This document shows positions 1 to 59,700 of a stretch of DNA of 64,000 nt, one piece after another. Position numbers and translations under genes: made by a program. Origin of the DNA: Rostratula benghalensis. Lineage: Eukaryota; Chordata; Aves; Charadriiformes; Rostratulidae. Each line of letters begins with the position of its first letter. Within the stretch, counting starts at the first letter, position 1. The stretch covers positions 3,909,683 through 3,973,682 of the forward strand of contig VXAI01000039.1 in the NCBI GenBank assembly GCA_013399305.1, written 5' to 3'. The notes under the pieces were generated by a model that saw only the letters and a list, made by a program, of their open reading frames with translations, did no database searches and was not told where the DNA came from.

Positions 1-2280
1 TTTACACAACTATTTTCTAATGATAATGTCTAAGATCAAGAACTCCTGGGAATTATTCCTGAATCAGAGAAATGAACGTGGTTACATATTCCCAACAGTG
101 GATGCAAGCAGAGAAGAGATAGCTGTGTTCACCCCTGCACTCTAAAGTACAATATTGTATGCATTGTGCTGTTGAGTTACCACAAACATTCACCCATCCT
201 TAGGTGTCTGCAGCCTTAGCTGCATCAGGAAGCACTTGCAAATACCAGTGGATTTGCCGACAGCCCCAAAGGAGGCAACTGGGGGCTCTATACAAGAGGA
301 GGTAACCAGCAGCCGGGCTCAGGGGCTGCAGGAAGCACACGCAGAATGTGGAGCCTGCTGCAGCTGCTGGTGCTGAGAATCATGTTCCTCTGCTGCCACT
401 ATTACACATTGTAGATGCTTGTTCTACTCTGCTCTTCACACAAACATAAGACACTTCTGTCTTCATGTCTTAAGGATATTGCTGTCTTATTTTTCATGCC
501 CCTACCCTCAGTAACACAACAAAAATGCAGCAAAATGGAAATGGCAATCAGTGGGTACCTGGTCTCAAATACATTTATCCCATTCGTTCTAGAAAACAGC
601 CACATCATCTTGGTATCTATTGAGATAAAGTTCAAATGGGTTTTAAAAATGTTTTTTTTCCACACATAGACAGTATTACAGGAAACCTCTGGGGTTTGCT
701 TTTTGTTTCAGAAAACAACTTCACTTTGATGAATTTTGCAAGTTCCTGTGTTTGAACTGGAAAACTGTGTCTTGAGAGACCTGTGGTCTTATACTGACCC
801 ATGGCAGTAGATTTTTGCACACACACACATGTATGTGTACACACATTACATGTATGTATACGTATACGTATATGTATATGGCAGAAAATTCTGAAGGGCA
901 TGAAATTATTTTCAGAGTGTGTCTATAATTCAGTTAGGACAGCAATGTTGCTCAGAAAGTGGAGCTGATGGTACCCAGCATTTGGGTATTACAGACTCTA
1001 CACACATCTTGCTGCCTGCTATGAAATGCTCACCAGGTCATGTGCCTACTTCTCATTCGTCAAACAGGTGACTTCCTTCACCTTTTTTCTGTCATTATAT
1101 TATAGTCCAAAACCCAACAGACCTTCACAAAGAAGCACGATGACAATTAGAGGCTGTTGCAGAAGGTGTCCATTAATGTATTGGACTTAATCACTGGATC
1201 CATTCTGAAGAACGAAAAGCATTCTTCAGGTGCCGCTGCTCTTTTACTGAAGCTCTGGCAGTGTATACAACAAGTGATATAAAATGGAAGATCAAGAAGA
1301 CTTGGTCTCTAAAAAGAACAGGAGCAAAGAATGGAAAAAGCCAAATGGGAGACGAGACCTTTAGACTACAATGGGAGGGTGAGCATTTGATAACCTAAGG
1401 CTACTCAGCTGTATAATGATGTCCATCCATTTCCAAAATTTAGGCCAAACAGATGATGTAAATAAGAAGTTCAGCATGTACCTGTATTTCTCTAAGTGTG
1501 AGGTACAAGGAGCTCCAGAAATATGTTTGAAATGTCGATCCCTTTATTTATAATGCGGCTAAGTCTATAGCAATTGGAAAAATAATATGCTTTATAAAAA
1601 GAACATGTGTCTATCTGCAAAAACAAACCTTCCCACTTTTTCACAGGGAAAGTCTGCTATTTTAAATGAAACTGTGGTGACCATTGAATACATATTTGCA
1701 TATACCTCCAAAATCTATGCACCTTGTCTTCCTCACATCGTACCCAGCCTGCACTGTGCATATTCCCTGCTTCCTGCTGTTATGGTTTGAAGAACCGACA
1801 ATAATTTATTGTCATTTAGGCAATCATGCTATCACCTGATGACCTCTCTCCACCCTGAAAGGGAAGCTGGAAAAAAACAAGGGAACATGAATAAAAAATA
1901 TATAATTAATGTCAATAATACTAAAGAACCAGTATTTACCCCAGTACCAATACAAAATATGCAAGGATTATCCTCAGCCAGTTCTATCAGCAGGAAGCTG
2001 TGCACTCCCCGCAGTGGACAGCAAATGTTGGACACTGAACGCTATGGCTTTGGGAGGGACAGAATTCTCAGGGGCAAGAAGTTCTCAGGATGGCAGTCAT
2101 CAAGGAAAAGAGAGAACTTCATACCAAACTTCCTGATTTATACTGAATGTGACACTCATGGTATGAAACAATCCTGTTGATCGGCCTGAACTTGCTCCTC
2201 CTTGTTCCTTCACCTGGCGAGCTCAAAAACACTGAGACCTCGAACCCCGTGTACCAGAGCTGGCTAGAAAGTATGTACTT
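1..2280. other. Upstream intergenic DNA, no gene seen
   Basis: AT-rich, with only short open frames that lack recognisable protein content. A short CA/TG and TATACG-type simple repeat lies at about 815-882. No exon of the gene expected upstream in the vertebrate gene order (PDGFC) was recognised. Confidence 0.6.
815..882. repeat. Mixed CA/TG and GTATAC simple repeat
   Basis: (CA)n at about 816-829 leads into alternating purine-pyrimidine sequence with GTATGTATACGTATACGTAT at about 852-871. This is ordinary microsatellite-like DNA, with self-complementary segments that could form cruciform or Z-type structure. Confidence 0.7.
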
Positions 2281-2323
2281 CCACCAGTTTGGACACTAGA
2301 GTCTTCTCAAAATGCAGTTGCCA

Positions 2324-2428
2324 ACGGGGACGGGGCATTGACGGGGGGTGTTGGGGCGGAGGGAGGCGGGAGGGCNACGGGGACGGGGCATTGACGGGGG
2401 GTGTTGGGGCGGAGGGAGGCGGGAGGGC
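2324..2428 (+). repeat. Perfect 52-bp tandem duplication split by one N
   Basis: Bases 2324-2375 are repeated exactly at 2377-2428, with a single N at 2376 between them. Both copies run from ACGGGGACGGGGCATT to GGCGGGAGGGC. Exact identity plus the lone N suggests two contig ends that overlap but were not merged, rather than a genuine repeat. If so, one copy should be removed from the promoter sequence. Confidence 0.85.
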
Positions 2429-2599
2429 TGGGAGGGAGAGAACGGCCGGACGCCCCCGGCTCCTGGTCCCCTTACCCGCCCCGCCCCCAGTCCTCTCGCC
2501 GCTGGCGACGCCGCTCGCCCAGTGCCCATGTGCGGGCGAGCGGCCGGGACATGCTCACTGGGCGTTCGCCGCGCCGCGCCGCGGCTACCGCACATGCTC

Positions 2600-2753
2600 A
2601 CTGAGGGCGGAGGGCACCGTCGGAGGTAGGGGGCTGGCTCCGCCGCCGGGGGAAAACCGCCGCTTTCTCCCCGCCCCGGGTCGCGATATGGCCCGCCGGC
2701 TCTAATGGCGAGGGGAGAAGGGGAAGGGGGAGGCCTCGGCGGAGCGACTGGCG
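2600..2753 (+). other. GLRB: Candidate non-coding first exon of GLRB (5' end unknown)
   Basis: Coding exon 2 begins with an acceptor and only 32 nt of leader, so an upstream 5' UTR exon is needed. The best donor I can see in the CpG island is GCG|GTGAGC, with GT at 2754-2755; a second, GTGAGG, starts at 2763. The left boundary given is nominal, because no start site can be read from the sequence. If this donor is used, intron 1 is 2754-4113. The true first exon could instead lie elsewhere in the island. Confidence 0.35.
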
Positions 2754-4113
2754 GTGAGCGCGGTGAGGGCCGTGGCGGCGGCGGGGCTGCGTGCGCGGGG
2801 GTCGCCGAGGAGGACGGGTCCGGCCGCCGGGATCCCCGTCCCCGCCGGGTCGGCGACATCCTGGTCCCCGTCAGCACCTCGGCCAGCGCCGGTGGCGGCC
2901 GGGCAGGGCCCGCGGTGGCGGCGGCGGGGTCGTGGCGGGCGGCGGCGGGGGCTGCTCTGAGGGGAGCGGCCCGTTGCGGCGGGGCCGGTGGCGACGGGGA
3001 GCTCCCCTCATCCCCTCCTCCTGCTCTGCCCTTCCGCGGAGCGCTCGGTAGCGCGGAGGCCGCTCTCTCCCCCGTGCTGGGGCCGGCGGGAGGCCGCGGG
3101 CCGGGCCGGGGGAAGGCAGGGGGCTGCGGGTACAGCTCTGCCAGCGTTACCGGCCCGGGTGTGTTGCGGGAGTCAGCTCCCGGGATGGACTGAAGCATCC
3201 CGGTGCCTCCGGGAGGTGGGGAAAGGTGGGGGTAGCGAGGAGAGAGACAACCACTGCTCCTAAAAAAGAATTAAAAATAAATAAATAAGATGAAAATGGA
3301 AAAAGCAGCTGGTGGCGAGGTTACAGCTGGCCTCAGGAAAGCACCTGGGAACTATCTGTAGGATGGAAAGCAAATGGAAAATGCCCAGGGTATCATGGAG
3401 GGGCAGAAGGGGACATCTCTGCCGGAACACAGGCTGGGCTCCTGGCCTGTGGGGTACATGCTTTTGCCCATGAGAAGGTAAATTATCAAACTGTACGCAA
3501 TGTAATAAAGCATAGTATTACGGATTGTGTTTAGTCATCTTTGCAAGGGCCCTTTCAATGCTGGCTCCACAGAGAGAAGACTTTCTGCAAAATAGTCATT
3601 TATGTTTAAATTCCGTAGGTAAATTTGTGAGGCTTTTGTTTAACTAGCCTTGAAATGATTGCTATTTTATCTGTGCAAGGTCACAGGGAGCTTGCAGTTC
3701 TCTGCCTTGCTAGATGACTGGTTGGTCACATTTAACCCTCTTTAATGGATTTAATTATACTGATAAATGACATTTTTTGTAAGTAATTCTGTTTCCAAGT
3801 TTCTGAGGATTTTGAGTTGGGCAGACTTTGAAGGTCATCATATTTATTTCTTAAACACATGGGAGCAAACTTGCACTTAAATCTGTTCCTCACTGACATT
3901 CTTAACTGTGGGAAGCTACTTGACTTTGGAAAATTGCCTGAGTTGGTTCCATATCAGAGGTTCTGCCCTCAGCAGGCTCTCTCCCAGAACAATTAAGAAC
4001 GAACTTGTTTTCAAACAAAAGCTAAAACATTTATTTACTTTTTGTTGGTATGTGTTCCCATTTGCAGCATCTAACTCTGCTAACATAAACCTCTTTCTTT
4101 CCTTTTGCTGCAG
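2754..4113. other. GLRB: Probable intron 1 of GLRB
   Basis: The rest of the CpG island with the RE1-like site, then AT-rich sequence from about 3260 to the exon 2 acceptor. The 5' boundary depends on the exon 1 donor, which is unproven. No coding sequence was recognised. Confidence 0.4.
2870..2890 (+). promoter_or_regulatory. RE1/NRSE-like REST binding site
   Basis: The 21 bases match the RE1 consensus I recall at 18 positions. The left half-site TCAGCACC is intact, the spacing is canonical, and the right half GGCCAGCGCC differs from GGACAGCGCC at one base. REST (NRSF) recruits CoREST/Sin3 repressors to such sites and silences neuronal genes outside neurons. The site is just downstream of the likely first exon of a neuronal receptor gene, a typical location. 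The motif is seen directly; binding is inferred. Confidence 0.65.
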
Positions 4114-4145
4114 GCTGAAATTTTCTCTGAAGCGCAATCCTCAAG

Positions 4146-51745
<47,600 letters not shown>

Positions 51746-52330
51746 TAAATCTTTTCTTTATTTTTTTTCATACGTGTAAAATATATGCCATTTCATTACC
51801 CCTTCCCAGTCATGAAGGCCACTGTGTGAAATTATTTGCATTTGCAAAGCAATATATTGCATTTTGATGCCATGCGATTGTACTGAACATATGGCATCTG
51901 AAATTTGAATGAAAGCATGACACCGCAATGTCTGTGCACCGACCAATGTTGTATATAAATGTACAGCATACATCCTGCTTTAGGAATATATATGAAGGAC
52001 GATGCATATTACATTATAAAGCTGAATAACTTCAGTTATTAGTAACTTGCAAAGATTTAAAGTTGTTTCTGACAATGAAACTGATGTGCACGTTGAGTAT
52101 TATTAAAATCAGTATCCTAGTATATGTAGTATTTAACAGCTTTTCTGCTGACTTCCAGAGGAAAAAAAAAACCAACACCAAACATCCTGTTCTTGTATAA
52201 TTTTAGATGGCACTGTTGAAGAAAAAGCTAAGTTGTAATTCATATTATTTAGACTTTGTAAGTGAAGGCAGCATTGAATAAGATGATCTTGTCTATGTGG
52301 AAAAATAAAGATCAGAGAATTACTAATTTT
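51746..52330 (+). other. GLRB: GLRB 3' UTR (3' end approximate)
   Basis: AU-rich sequence directly after the stop codon, running to the first canonical poly(A) hexamer. No other coding frame is apparent. The true 3' end could be further downstream, since another AATAAA lies at about 54323-54328 and vertebrate neuronal transcripts often use distal sites. Confidence 0.6.
52304..52309 (+). terminator. GLRB: Poly(A) signal AATAAA
   Basis: This is the first canonical AATAAA after the stop codon, about 560 nt downstream. Cleavage would be expected about 10-30 nt further on. The downstream region has only modest U/GU content, so usage is uncertain. Confidence 0.5.
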
Positions 52331-53728
52331 GTAAAACCAGCTCACTTAGAAGGAAACCCAACACTTGTATCATCAAGCAGGCACACATAAATGTGTGAGA
52401 ATATGCTGACCATAAAACATTGGGCCAAATTTTGACAAACTAGGTACACTATATCATAAACAAACAGGCCACTTCCTAGACTAAAGGTATCAGGAGGTTT
52501 GGAGAAACATCACAATATGCAGTTCAGTATCAGGTTATAATATCATCTGTAGCATTTGTTTTGTTTATACCCTTGAAAGCTTTCAGTTTAAACAAATGAG
52601 TTGTTATCAAGATGAAATCCCATGTTTACCACTGGTTACCATTTTTTTTTTTGCTTTTCCTGTTGTAGTACAGGTGACCAAAGCTAACACCTAGCCACCA
52701 GTAGAAGTGATGAAGTGTCCAAAATCTAAGGGGCTGAGACTCTTAAATATAACCTGAGGCTTTGTGCCTATGTGCTAATTAATGGCTGCCCTCACCAACT
52801 CATTGATTTGGCTGCTACTTTTTGGAGAATAAGGCCCTGTATGTGAATCTGCTGTGACGGGAGATAGGTCTCCATTTTCCAGAGGAAACATCATGACATG
52901 GAGACTACAGAAGCATGATTTCCCCAAGGCAGGACCTGTGGTCTCCTGTGGGTGCCAGGGTACACCCTTTTGCAAGGGCAAGCCATGAGGTGAAACACAG
53001 CCAAAAGCAAGCTGCTTGTACAGAGGCATCTTGAGTAGAGTGTCTTCCCCAGGAATGGCCAGGGACTGTGCCTCAGCCCTTGTGAGTGTGCCATAGGGAA
53101 ACGTGTCTCTCCTTGTAAAGCTGGGGCACCACAGTCAGTTAAAATATTGAAATAAGACAGTTCTCACTAGCCTGGCAGTCTGTAAAAGGAAGTACGGATT
53201 ATTGGCTCTTCACAGGCGAAGAAGGTACTGGATTAAAGAACTGAAACCTTCCCTAGGGTGGAAAGAGTCACAATCACACTTGCAGGACTACATTTCTAGC
53301 TCATTCAGGATGAGCCGAGCCAATGCAGACCACAAGTGGACTGTTGGATCACTTGGGTATTGCTCACCACATGAATACTGTCCAAATAGAGCAAGCTTGT
53401 ACAACCAGAAGATCAAAAGTGGGAGTATAAAAAGAGCGAAGCATGCTGTGCTGGCTTCACTGGGCATCTGGCAGATCAGCACGTGCCCAGGGTTTTTTCT
53501 AACCGCTGCCACTTTGTGATCAAGAGCCAGGTTTCAGTGATTTGTGTTTGGTTTGAAGAGATTTGCTCTTCTGAATACGGTCATGCACGTTCCACCAACT
53601 TCCCGGCCACTTTCTCATGGAGATTTCAGGGAGCCACGTTATCCGGTGGCCAGTTTGTCTCTTGGATTTCTCTCTGATCAGAGGAAATGGAAGGGAAATC
53701 CCAATGTTACTGAACTATGTTGAAACCA

Positions 53729-53763
53729 AAAACAAAACAAAACAAAACAAAACAAAACAAAAC
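53729..53763 (+). repeat. (AAAAC)n microsatellite
   Basis: About seven tandem copies of AAAAC/CAAAA, nearly perfect, in the intergenic region. Confidence 0.9.
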
Positions 53764-56700
53764 CCAACTTTAAGATCCAGTTCAAAGTTTCAATATTTCT
53801 GTCTGTTGAAGGTGTTTACAGAATTGTCAGGGACTCTGAGAAGCAATAAGGATATTTCAAAGAAAGGAAGGAAGGGAGGGGTAATTTTTCTACATGCAAT
53901 CAGAGTGCTATATTTATACACATTATTTATTCTCATGCTTGTATTTTTTCTTACCGTAATGGAAGGCAAGAAAATAATTACCCTCTGTTGGATATTATAT
54001 GAATTTTGGAAGATAATTTTCTTGTTAGAACTCTTATTAAATGATTTATCTGTAATTAATGTCCCCATTCTATCTGTATAATCTCAATTATAGATTTTAT
54101 TGTTAAATTAATCTTTGTTCTTTCTTGCTTTCCTGCTTATTTGATGGGGTTATGTTTTATCATAAAACATTTAATCAATAATACGCTGTAATTGCTTTCC
54201 AGCTCACACAAAAGGAAGCAAAAGGAATGTGTATTGTTAAGATAAAGGCTTTTTTTGTTTATTACAGCTTAAAAACTAAGGACAGAAGCAAAGTTTAACA
54301 GGAAATTTGAAACAAAATTTAAAATAAAAAAGTATCAACTATAAAGTATCAATTTTCTTTTTACTTACACTAGATAATATTGCAGTATTTGTATTACCTT
54401 GGAATTTATTAACTTGTCCTACTATTACTGAGTAATAATCTATTTATTTTATTTTTCTTCTTTCCACTAAAGGTCATTGAGTTTTGCATACCGTATCACA
54501 TTATAGTCCTCCAGCACCCTCTAGTTGTAAAATTCTGCCTGTTAACTTATTTCCAGAGTGAGGTGCAAATATAAAACTATATAGGGCGTATAAGTGATAT
54601 ATGCAAGTAAAAAGAAAATTAAAAATAAATGGACATAAAAAAATGGACAGCTATGTAAACTTTTCTTTTAGTATGAATTTAAAATTGTAGAAATCAAGAC
54701 ATTCACGTAGTAGCAAAAATGAGGCTCATGAATTTACTAGATAAAATTCATTAGTAACTAGATTAACTAGTCATGATATCTGAACAAATTGCATGACAGC
54801 AAAATCTGTTTCTGAAGGAGAGACCATCTGTGGTTCAGCTGACATTTACTTTAAGTTCTCCTGCATACTGGTAGGAGAGTAACAAATTTTTCTTCCACCC
54901 TCAGCAATAACCTCAGTAATTTTTTGGCTCTAAAGCATCAAGGGGTAGTATCCAAATAGTTCATTCCTTCTTTCAAAGTGATATAGCCCTTTAGATAGCT
55001 TTCTATTTTGGGATTTTAGAACACATTCAAACACTGCCTCAGGAATTTCCATGGAGATGAATTAATTCATTGCTTAACTGCTTCCACAAATTTAAGCTTT
55101 GCAATATGTAAGGATGTGAGTCAAAAAATATAGGAGTTGCTATGCATTAGTACCCTGTTAGGATGTGTGAAATGTGCTATGTGGAGGAATCCACACCTTA
55201 CTTTCTCTTGCTGATTGTACTCATCTTTGACACCCAGTTCTAAGGGCAGCTCAGTTGTGGGTTTTGGCACCTTCTCCTTTTTTTAGTGTCACGTTAATTT
55301 TAGGTGAGATGGTGTATGTGATTAGTCTGTCTTTTGAGCGAGGAAAGAAGTTTATTTCTGTGAATGCAGCACACAGAAGATTGAGCACTCGGAAACGTTG
55401 CCAAGCACCTCTGATTCCTCAACGTCTTCAAATTGATTTTGACTTGGTAACAGGAAATGTGCGGGTAAAGAGAGAGAGTCTTCAGTGCCCTATTAACCAT
55501 TAAATAGAAAGCAGTAACACTTTTGGGATAGTTTCACTGGACATGACCGACAGAGATTGATCTGGCTGTATAATCATTTTGAAGGAAAGGCAAGTAATTC
55601 AAACAAGTAATCTTTGTTTGAATATATTTCACTCTGTAGAGAGACAATAACTTTCTTAAGCAGTCTGTCATAGTTGTCACCACTGTTAAGGTAATCTATC
55701 AAGAGATGTCATAATACAGCTCAGACCATTGGTCTTTTCTTCAATTAAAGCATCTCACTCTTATGGGTTTTGGATGACTTGTGCTGAGGATATTTATAGA
55801 ATACATAAGAATAAATTATTTATTTCCAGGGCAGTGAAACCTGACTATATGCAATGTCAAGTGATTTCCCAGACTATAGAGATATCTTGGTGCTGAAATG
55901 AGTACAAATGCAGTGTATAACAGATGGGGGAATTACAGGACACTGTACTCAATGCTTCAGTATACTGATTCTGGGATTAGGGAAGGTAATGTGAAAAGAA
56001 AAGGAAATTCGGATACAGAGACATTGAGTCTTGTTTGTGTCTACAATTCAGTTTAATTGTTTCTAACAGTTTAATTGCTCTGTATAGTAATACTATGCTA
56101 TAACAGTTACCTTCTTATTATATAAATATAACGAATTACTGAAGAAGAAAGAAAAAAAGAAAAATTAAGCTCAGCTGTGATTCTAGAAAGACAGAGGAAC
56201 TAGTTCTTGTCACAGGAAGATCTACACTTGAATGAACAATAGAACAGAATACAGAAAGCAAAATGCAGTTTTAAACACATGAAATTTGCATTGTGATTTT
56301 TTTTCTGTTCCATCATATCAAATCACAATCTGGGCTGCTTGCAGCACTCCCTTGCATTTTGACTTGGGAAAGTCGCCCGCCCCTCTACCTCCCAGCACCT
56401 GTCCTCATTCCATCAGTGGTAATAGTATCAGCAGACATTTTTTAAAAAATTACATGGCTATTTTGAAATCTTTCTGGAAACCCTCACTGCTATGAGTATT
56501 TCTACATCGCAGTCACTAAAATGTCTGCAGCTAATGCAAGCTTATCCAAATTAGCTTTAAACTAGCTGACTTGGGGATGGCTGGCTATGTAGCCATGGTA
56601 ACAGTGAGCTCGGCTGGGAAGCCTACCTGCTGGCGTAGGAAATTAAAAAATATACTTTGGTGTTAACCCTCACAAAGCTTTATGCTGCCTTGGCTATTAC

Positions 56701-59700
56701 GCTCAAGCAGTTGGTTTAAAGTTAGCTCATGTGGGTGTTTATCAGCCCTTGTCTGTGAAATGCAGATGTATGCTGTATGACGCATTGTGTGCCAGAACCA
56801 AATTATTCTTTCCCACTGGTGATGTGAAAGATGCCACTTTAAAACATTCTCTCTATGGCTCACGATGACGTACAGAATTTCTGCCAGATTTAATTCTGTG
56901 TACTGACTAAAGTGCTCACTGGTGGTGCCAAAAATGACACTCATTTGCCCAATACAATGCACATGTAAAAGAATGAGCTGGATTCACCCCACCTGAGCAT
57001 GAATAAGGTTGCCTAGTGAATCTAGTTCCTAAGAATATCCCTTTTACATGTTCAAAGAGCCATTCCATTTAAAGTCCCTACCTCCCACAGCAGATATTGT
57101 AAATCTTTAAAAGAGTAATGAAACTAAAAAGACTAGTGAGACTGATGAGACTAAGCCTATAAAAGTCTTTTTGGTCTTCCATGTTGTGCATGGAGGTCAG
57201 CTCTGGTTTTGGGGGGCACCGATTGCTTTTTGACATGGTGTTTCTCAACACAAGAATGACTATCAGGGTTCTGGAGAACACCATTGACTGACTCCCTCCA
57301 ATCAGGGAATGTATCTGAGGGACCTTCAAGCTCATTAGTCAAATCTGTGGTGTATTGAGGTAAATCAGAAGTCTGCCTGGCTCCATGAACTATCACATGG
57401 AGAAAGCAGGTATATACAACATAGGTCTTTCAGTACAGGAAAATTAGTGGTCTTTCCCCTTACTGCCTCAAAGTATGGTTCACAGTAACAGAAACCAACC
57501 AATAAGGCAAAGTGGGTTACTAAGAGTTTCTGTGCCATCAGGCAATTGCTGAAACCACATGACATGCTTTAAAAGGGAGATGTATGAGGACTGTGGAGTA
57601 GAAAGCATAAAGTTTTAGCTAACTGTTTTCCTCCTATGAGTTCTTCAGGCTGCAGCAGTGGATAGTGTGAGTTTTTTACACATATATCCATGTATGTCTG
57701 TTTCTTTCTATGAACATCCACAGTAGGAATTATTTTTCACTTGAGGAAGTAAACTCAAGAGGGTTTGGGGCCCAATAAACCCTCCTGAGTATAGCAGGTC
57801 AGGTTGGTGTCCCACTGCCCCCAGCAAAAGCCTTTCAACTCAGAGGAATCCTTCTCTAATGGCATAAATTGCAAGAAAAATCCCTGCTGAAACCACAGCT
57901 GCTGCTGAGAAGAAAAGCTGTGTGTAGGCAGCCCCTGTGTTTCTACCTTCTTTCACTGTAGCATACATCATGATAATCAATAGTGCTGTTTAGCTTTTCT
58001 GTTCTGCAAAGCACTCCTTTTATCAAGACCGAGTTATTTCCTTGGCAATATACTTCAGCTATCCTACCTTTCATCTCCATACAGTCAGAGCAAAGATCAT
58101 GCCTGTGACATTGACAGAATTCACAAAGACAAACCCATGCTGATGTTCAAGAACAGATGAATGGTGATACATGAAAAGACCTGAGACTCCCTTGTTTCTC
58201 AAATTTTAACATCATCTATGTTATCCCCTTTCAGTTATGTCCCTATAACCCAGAACATTTTGTTATTTGAATAGCACCTCACTACATGCATTATATTTCA
58301 TAGTTAAGTGAATCATGAATCTCTTGACAAAAGCAAAATATGAAAAGGAGTAGTTCATGTGACATTTTTTTAAATGTTGATATTCACTATTAACCTTAAA
58401 ACTTGCATTTGACCCAGAGGCTAAGGAAATACATTTCTCAGTGTTTAATAAGCCTTACACTGTCATAACAGATTTATCAGCATCTCAGACAGGCTCATTC
58501 TTTCAGATTAATTTGTTTGTTTCTTTGACTCCCAAAGGCCAGCTCATTGGAAGACATTAATTTGAAGGCTGGATACTTCAAAGGCATAATACTGACAGGA
58601 ACTGACTGTAAAGACTAATGTTTTTGACCAATACCACTCTAACATCAGTTTCTGCTTTTGACAAAGCTTATCTTGCTACCTGCTCCTGCGTCTGACAAAT
58701 CCTGTTTAGCCTCAGCCTACTGTAGGGTGTAAAATCTTCATAGGCTTTATAAAATATCTGTCTGATTGTGTCAGCTTCTGAGGCAGCTCTGCTTCCATTC
58801 CCCTCCTGGATGTGCTTCAGGACCAGGCTATTACAGAAACAATCTTCTTTTTTCAAGCAAATACAATTGATGTACAGCATGCACCACAAGCTATAATCTA
58901 CTTTGTGGAATTAAACTTTAGTCCTAATTTATTAATTCTCCAGATTTTCTGGCTGGTTGTTTCCCTGAGGTGAAAACTTCTGAAATGAATAAACAAATGT
59001 GCAAAATGTCGGGAGAGGATTGTATTGGCCCTGCTTGTTTTCTCTGCACTTAAAGCTCTTCCATCACTGTGGTCTTAAAGCCATGAAGGTTTCAGAGGAT
59101 CTACTGCTGCTTAAGTCATTGTGGCTGCCAACACGGACAAAGATTAGAGACTGTACAGGATCTGCCCGACACAGCTGAGCTCAATCTGAAACAGGCAAAG
59201 GAGAACACGGCTACGTTTCCCAAACCCTGTGCCTTTGCAATTACGCGTTCATAACATTTTCTACTTGATGAGTTTTCTTGTAACAGAGAGGTACTTTATT
59301 TAGAAAAATAACAACAATGATGCCATAGTACTACTCTCAAACCCTGCAGTTTCACGGGAGTATTTTACACCACTACTGTAGAATACAGAATATTATGAAT
59401 TTCACCATGGGAGATTTTAAACAGAAAATGGGTATCCAAGTTGGCAGCACTTTATTATCTGCTACCCATAAGCGTGGCTTTATTGCTTTATTTATCATAT
59501 GCTTCCATATTGTTTCCATTTCAGGAACAGCATCTTAAAATGGGAAGTTTTCTAAGTATATGAATTATTAAAGCATATTGTGTTTTATCCTACTTTTTTC
59601 CACAGGAATATAAAAGAGAGATAGTATCTTTTACATTGCAGTGCTCTTGCAGCAAGTTTACTAGTCTCTGGGAGGAAAGTCTTGATGAAATTAAATAGGT

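Larger units (their letters stand above)
2320..3240 (+). promoter_or_regulatory. GLRB: CpG island, probable GLRB promoter
   Basis: A sharply bounded stretch of very high GC and CpG density in otherwise AT-rich DNA, ending about 0.9 kb before coding exon 2. It has Sp1-type GC boxes, for example CCCGCCCCGCCCCC at about 2476-2489 and repeated GGGGCGGAG, and no TATA box that I could place. This is the usual promoter class of a vertebrate gene with dispersed start sites. The transcription start cannot be fixed from sequence alone. Long open frames on both strands here are a by-product of GC-rich, stop-poor DNA. Confidence 0.8.

Noticed and set aside
2705..3193. 162-codon glycine/alanine-rich open frame on the plus strand of the CpG island
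   Set aside because: Same compositional artefact. Only its first 17 codons matter, as a possible uORF if the 2754 donor is used.
2296..3198. 300-codon open frame on the minus strand of the CpG island
   Set aside because: The product is a Pro/Ala/Arg/Ser-rich, low-complexity sequence typical of GC-rich, stop-poor DNA. It spans the N and the 52-bp duplication and has no recognisable domain.
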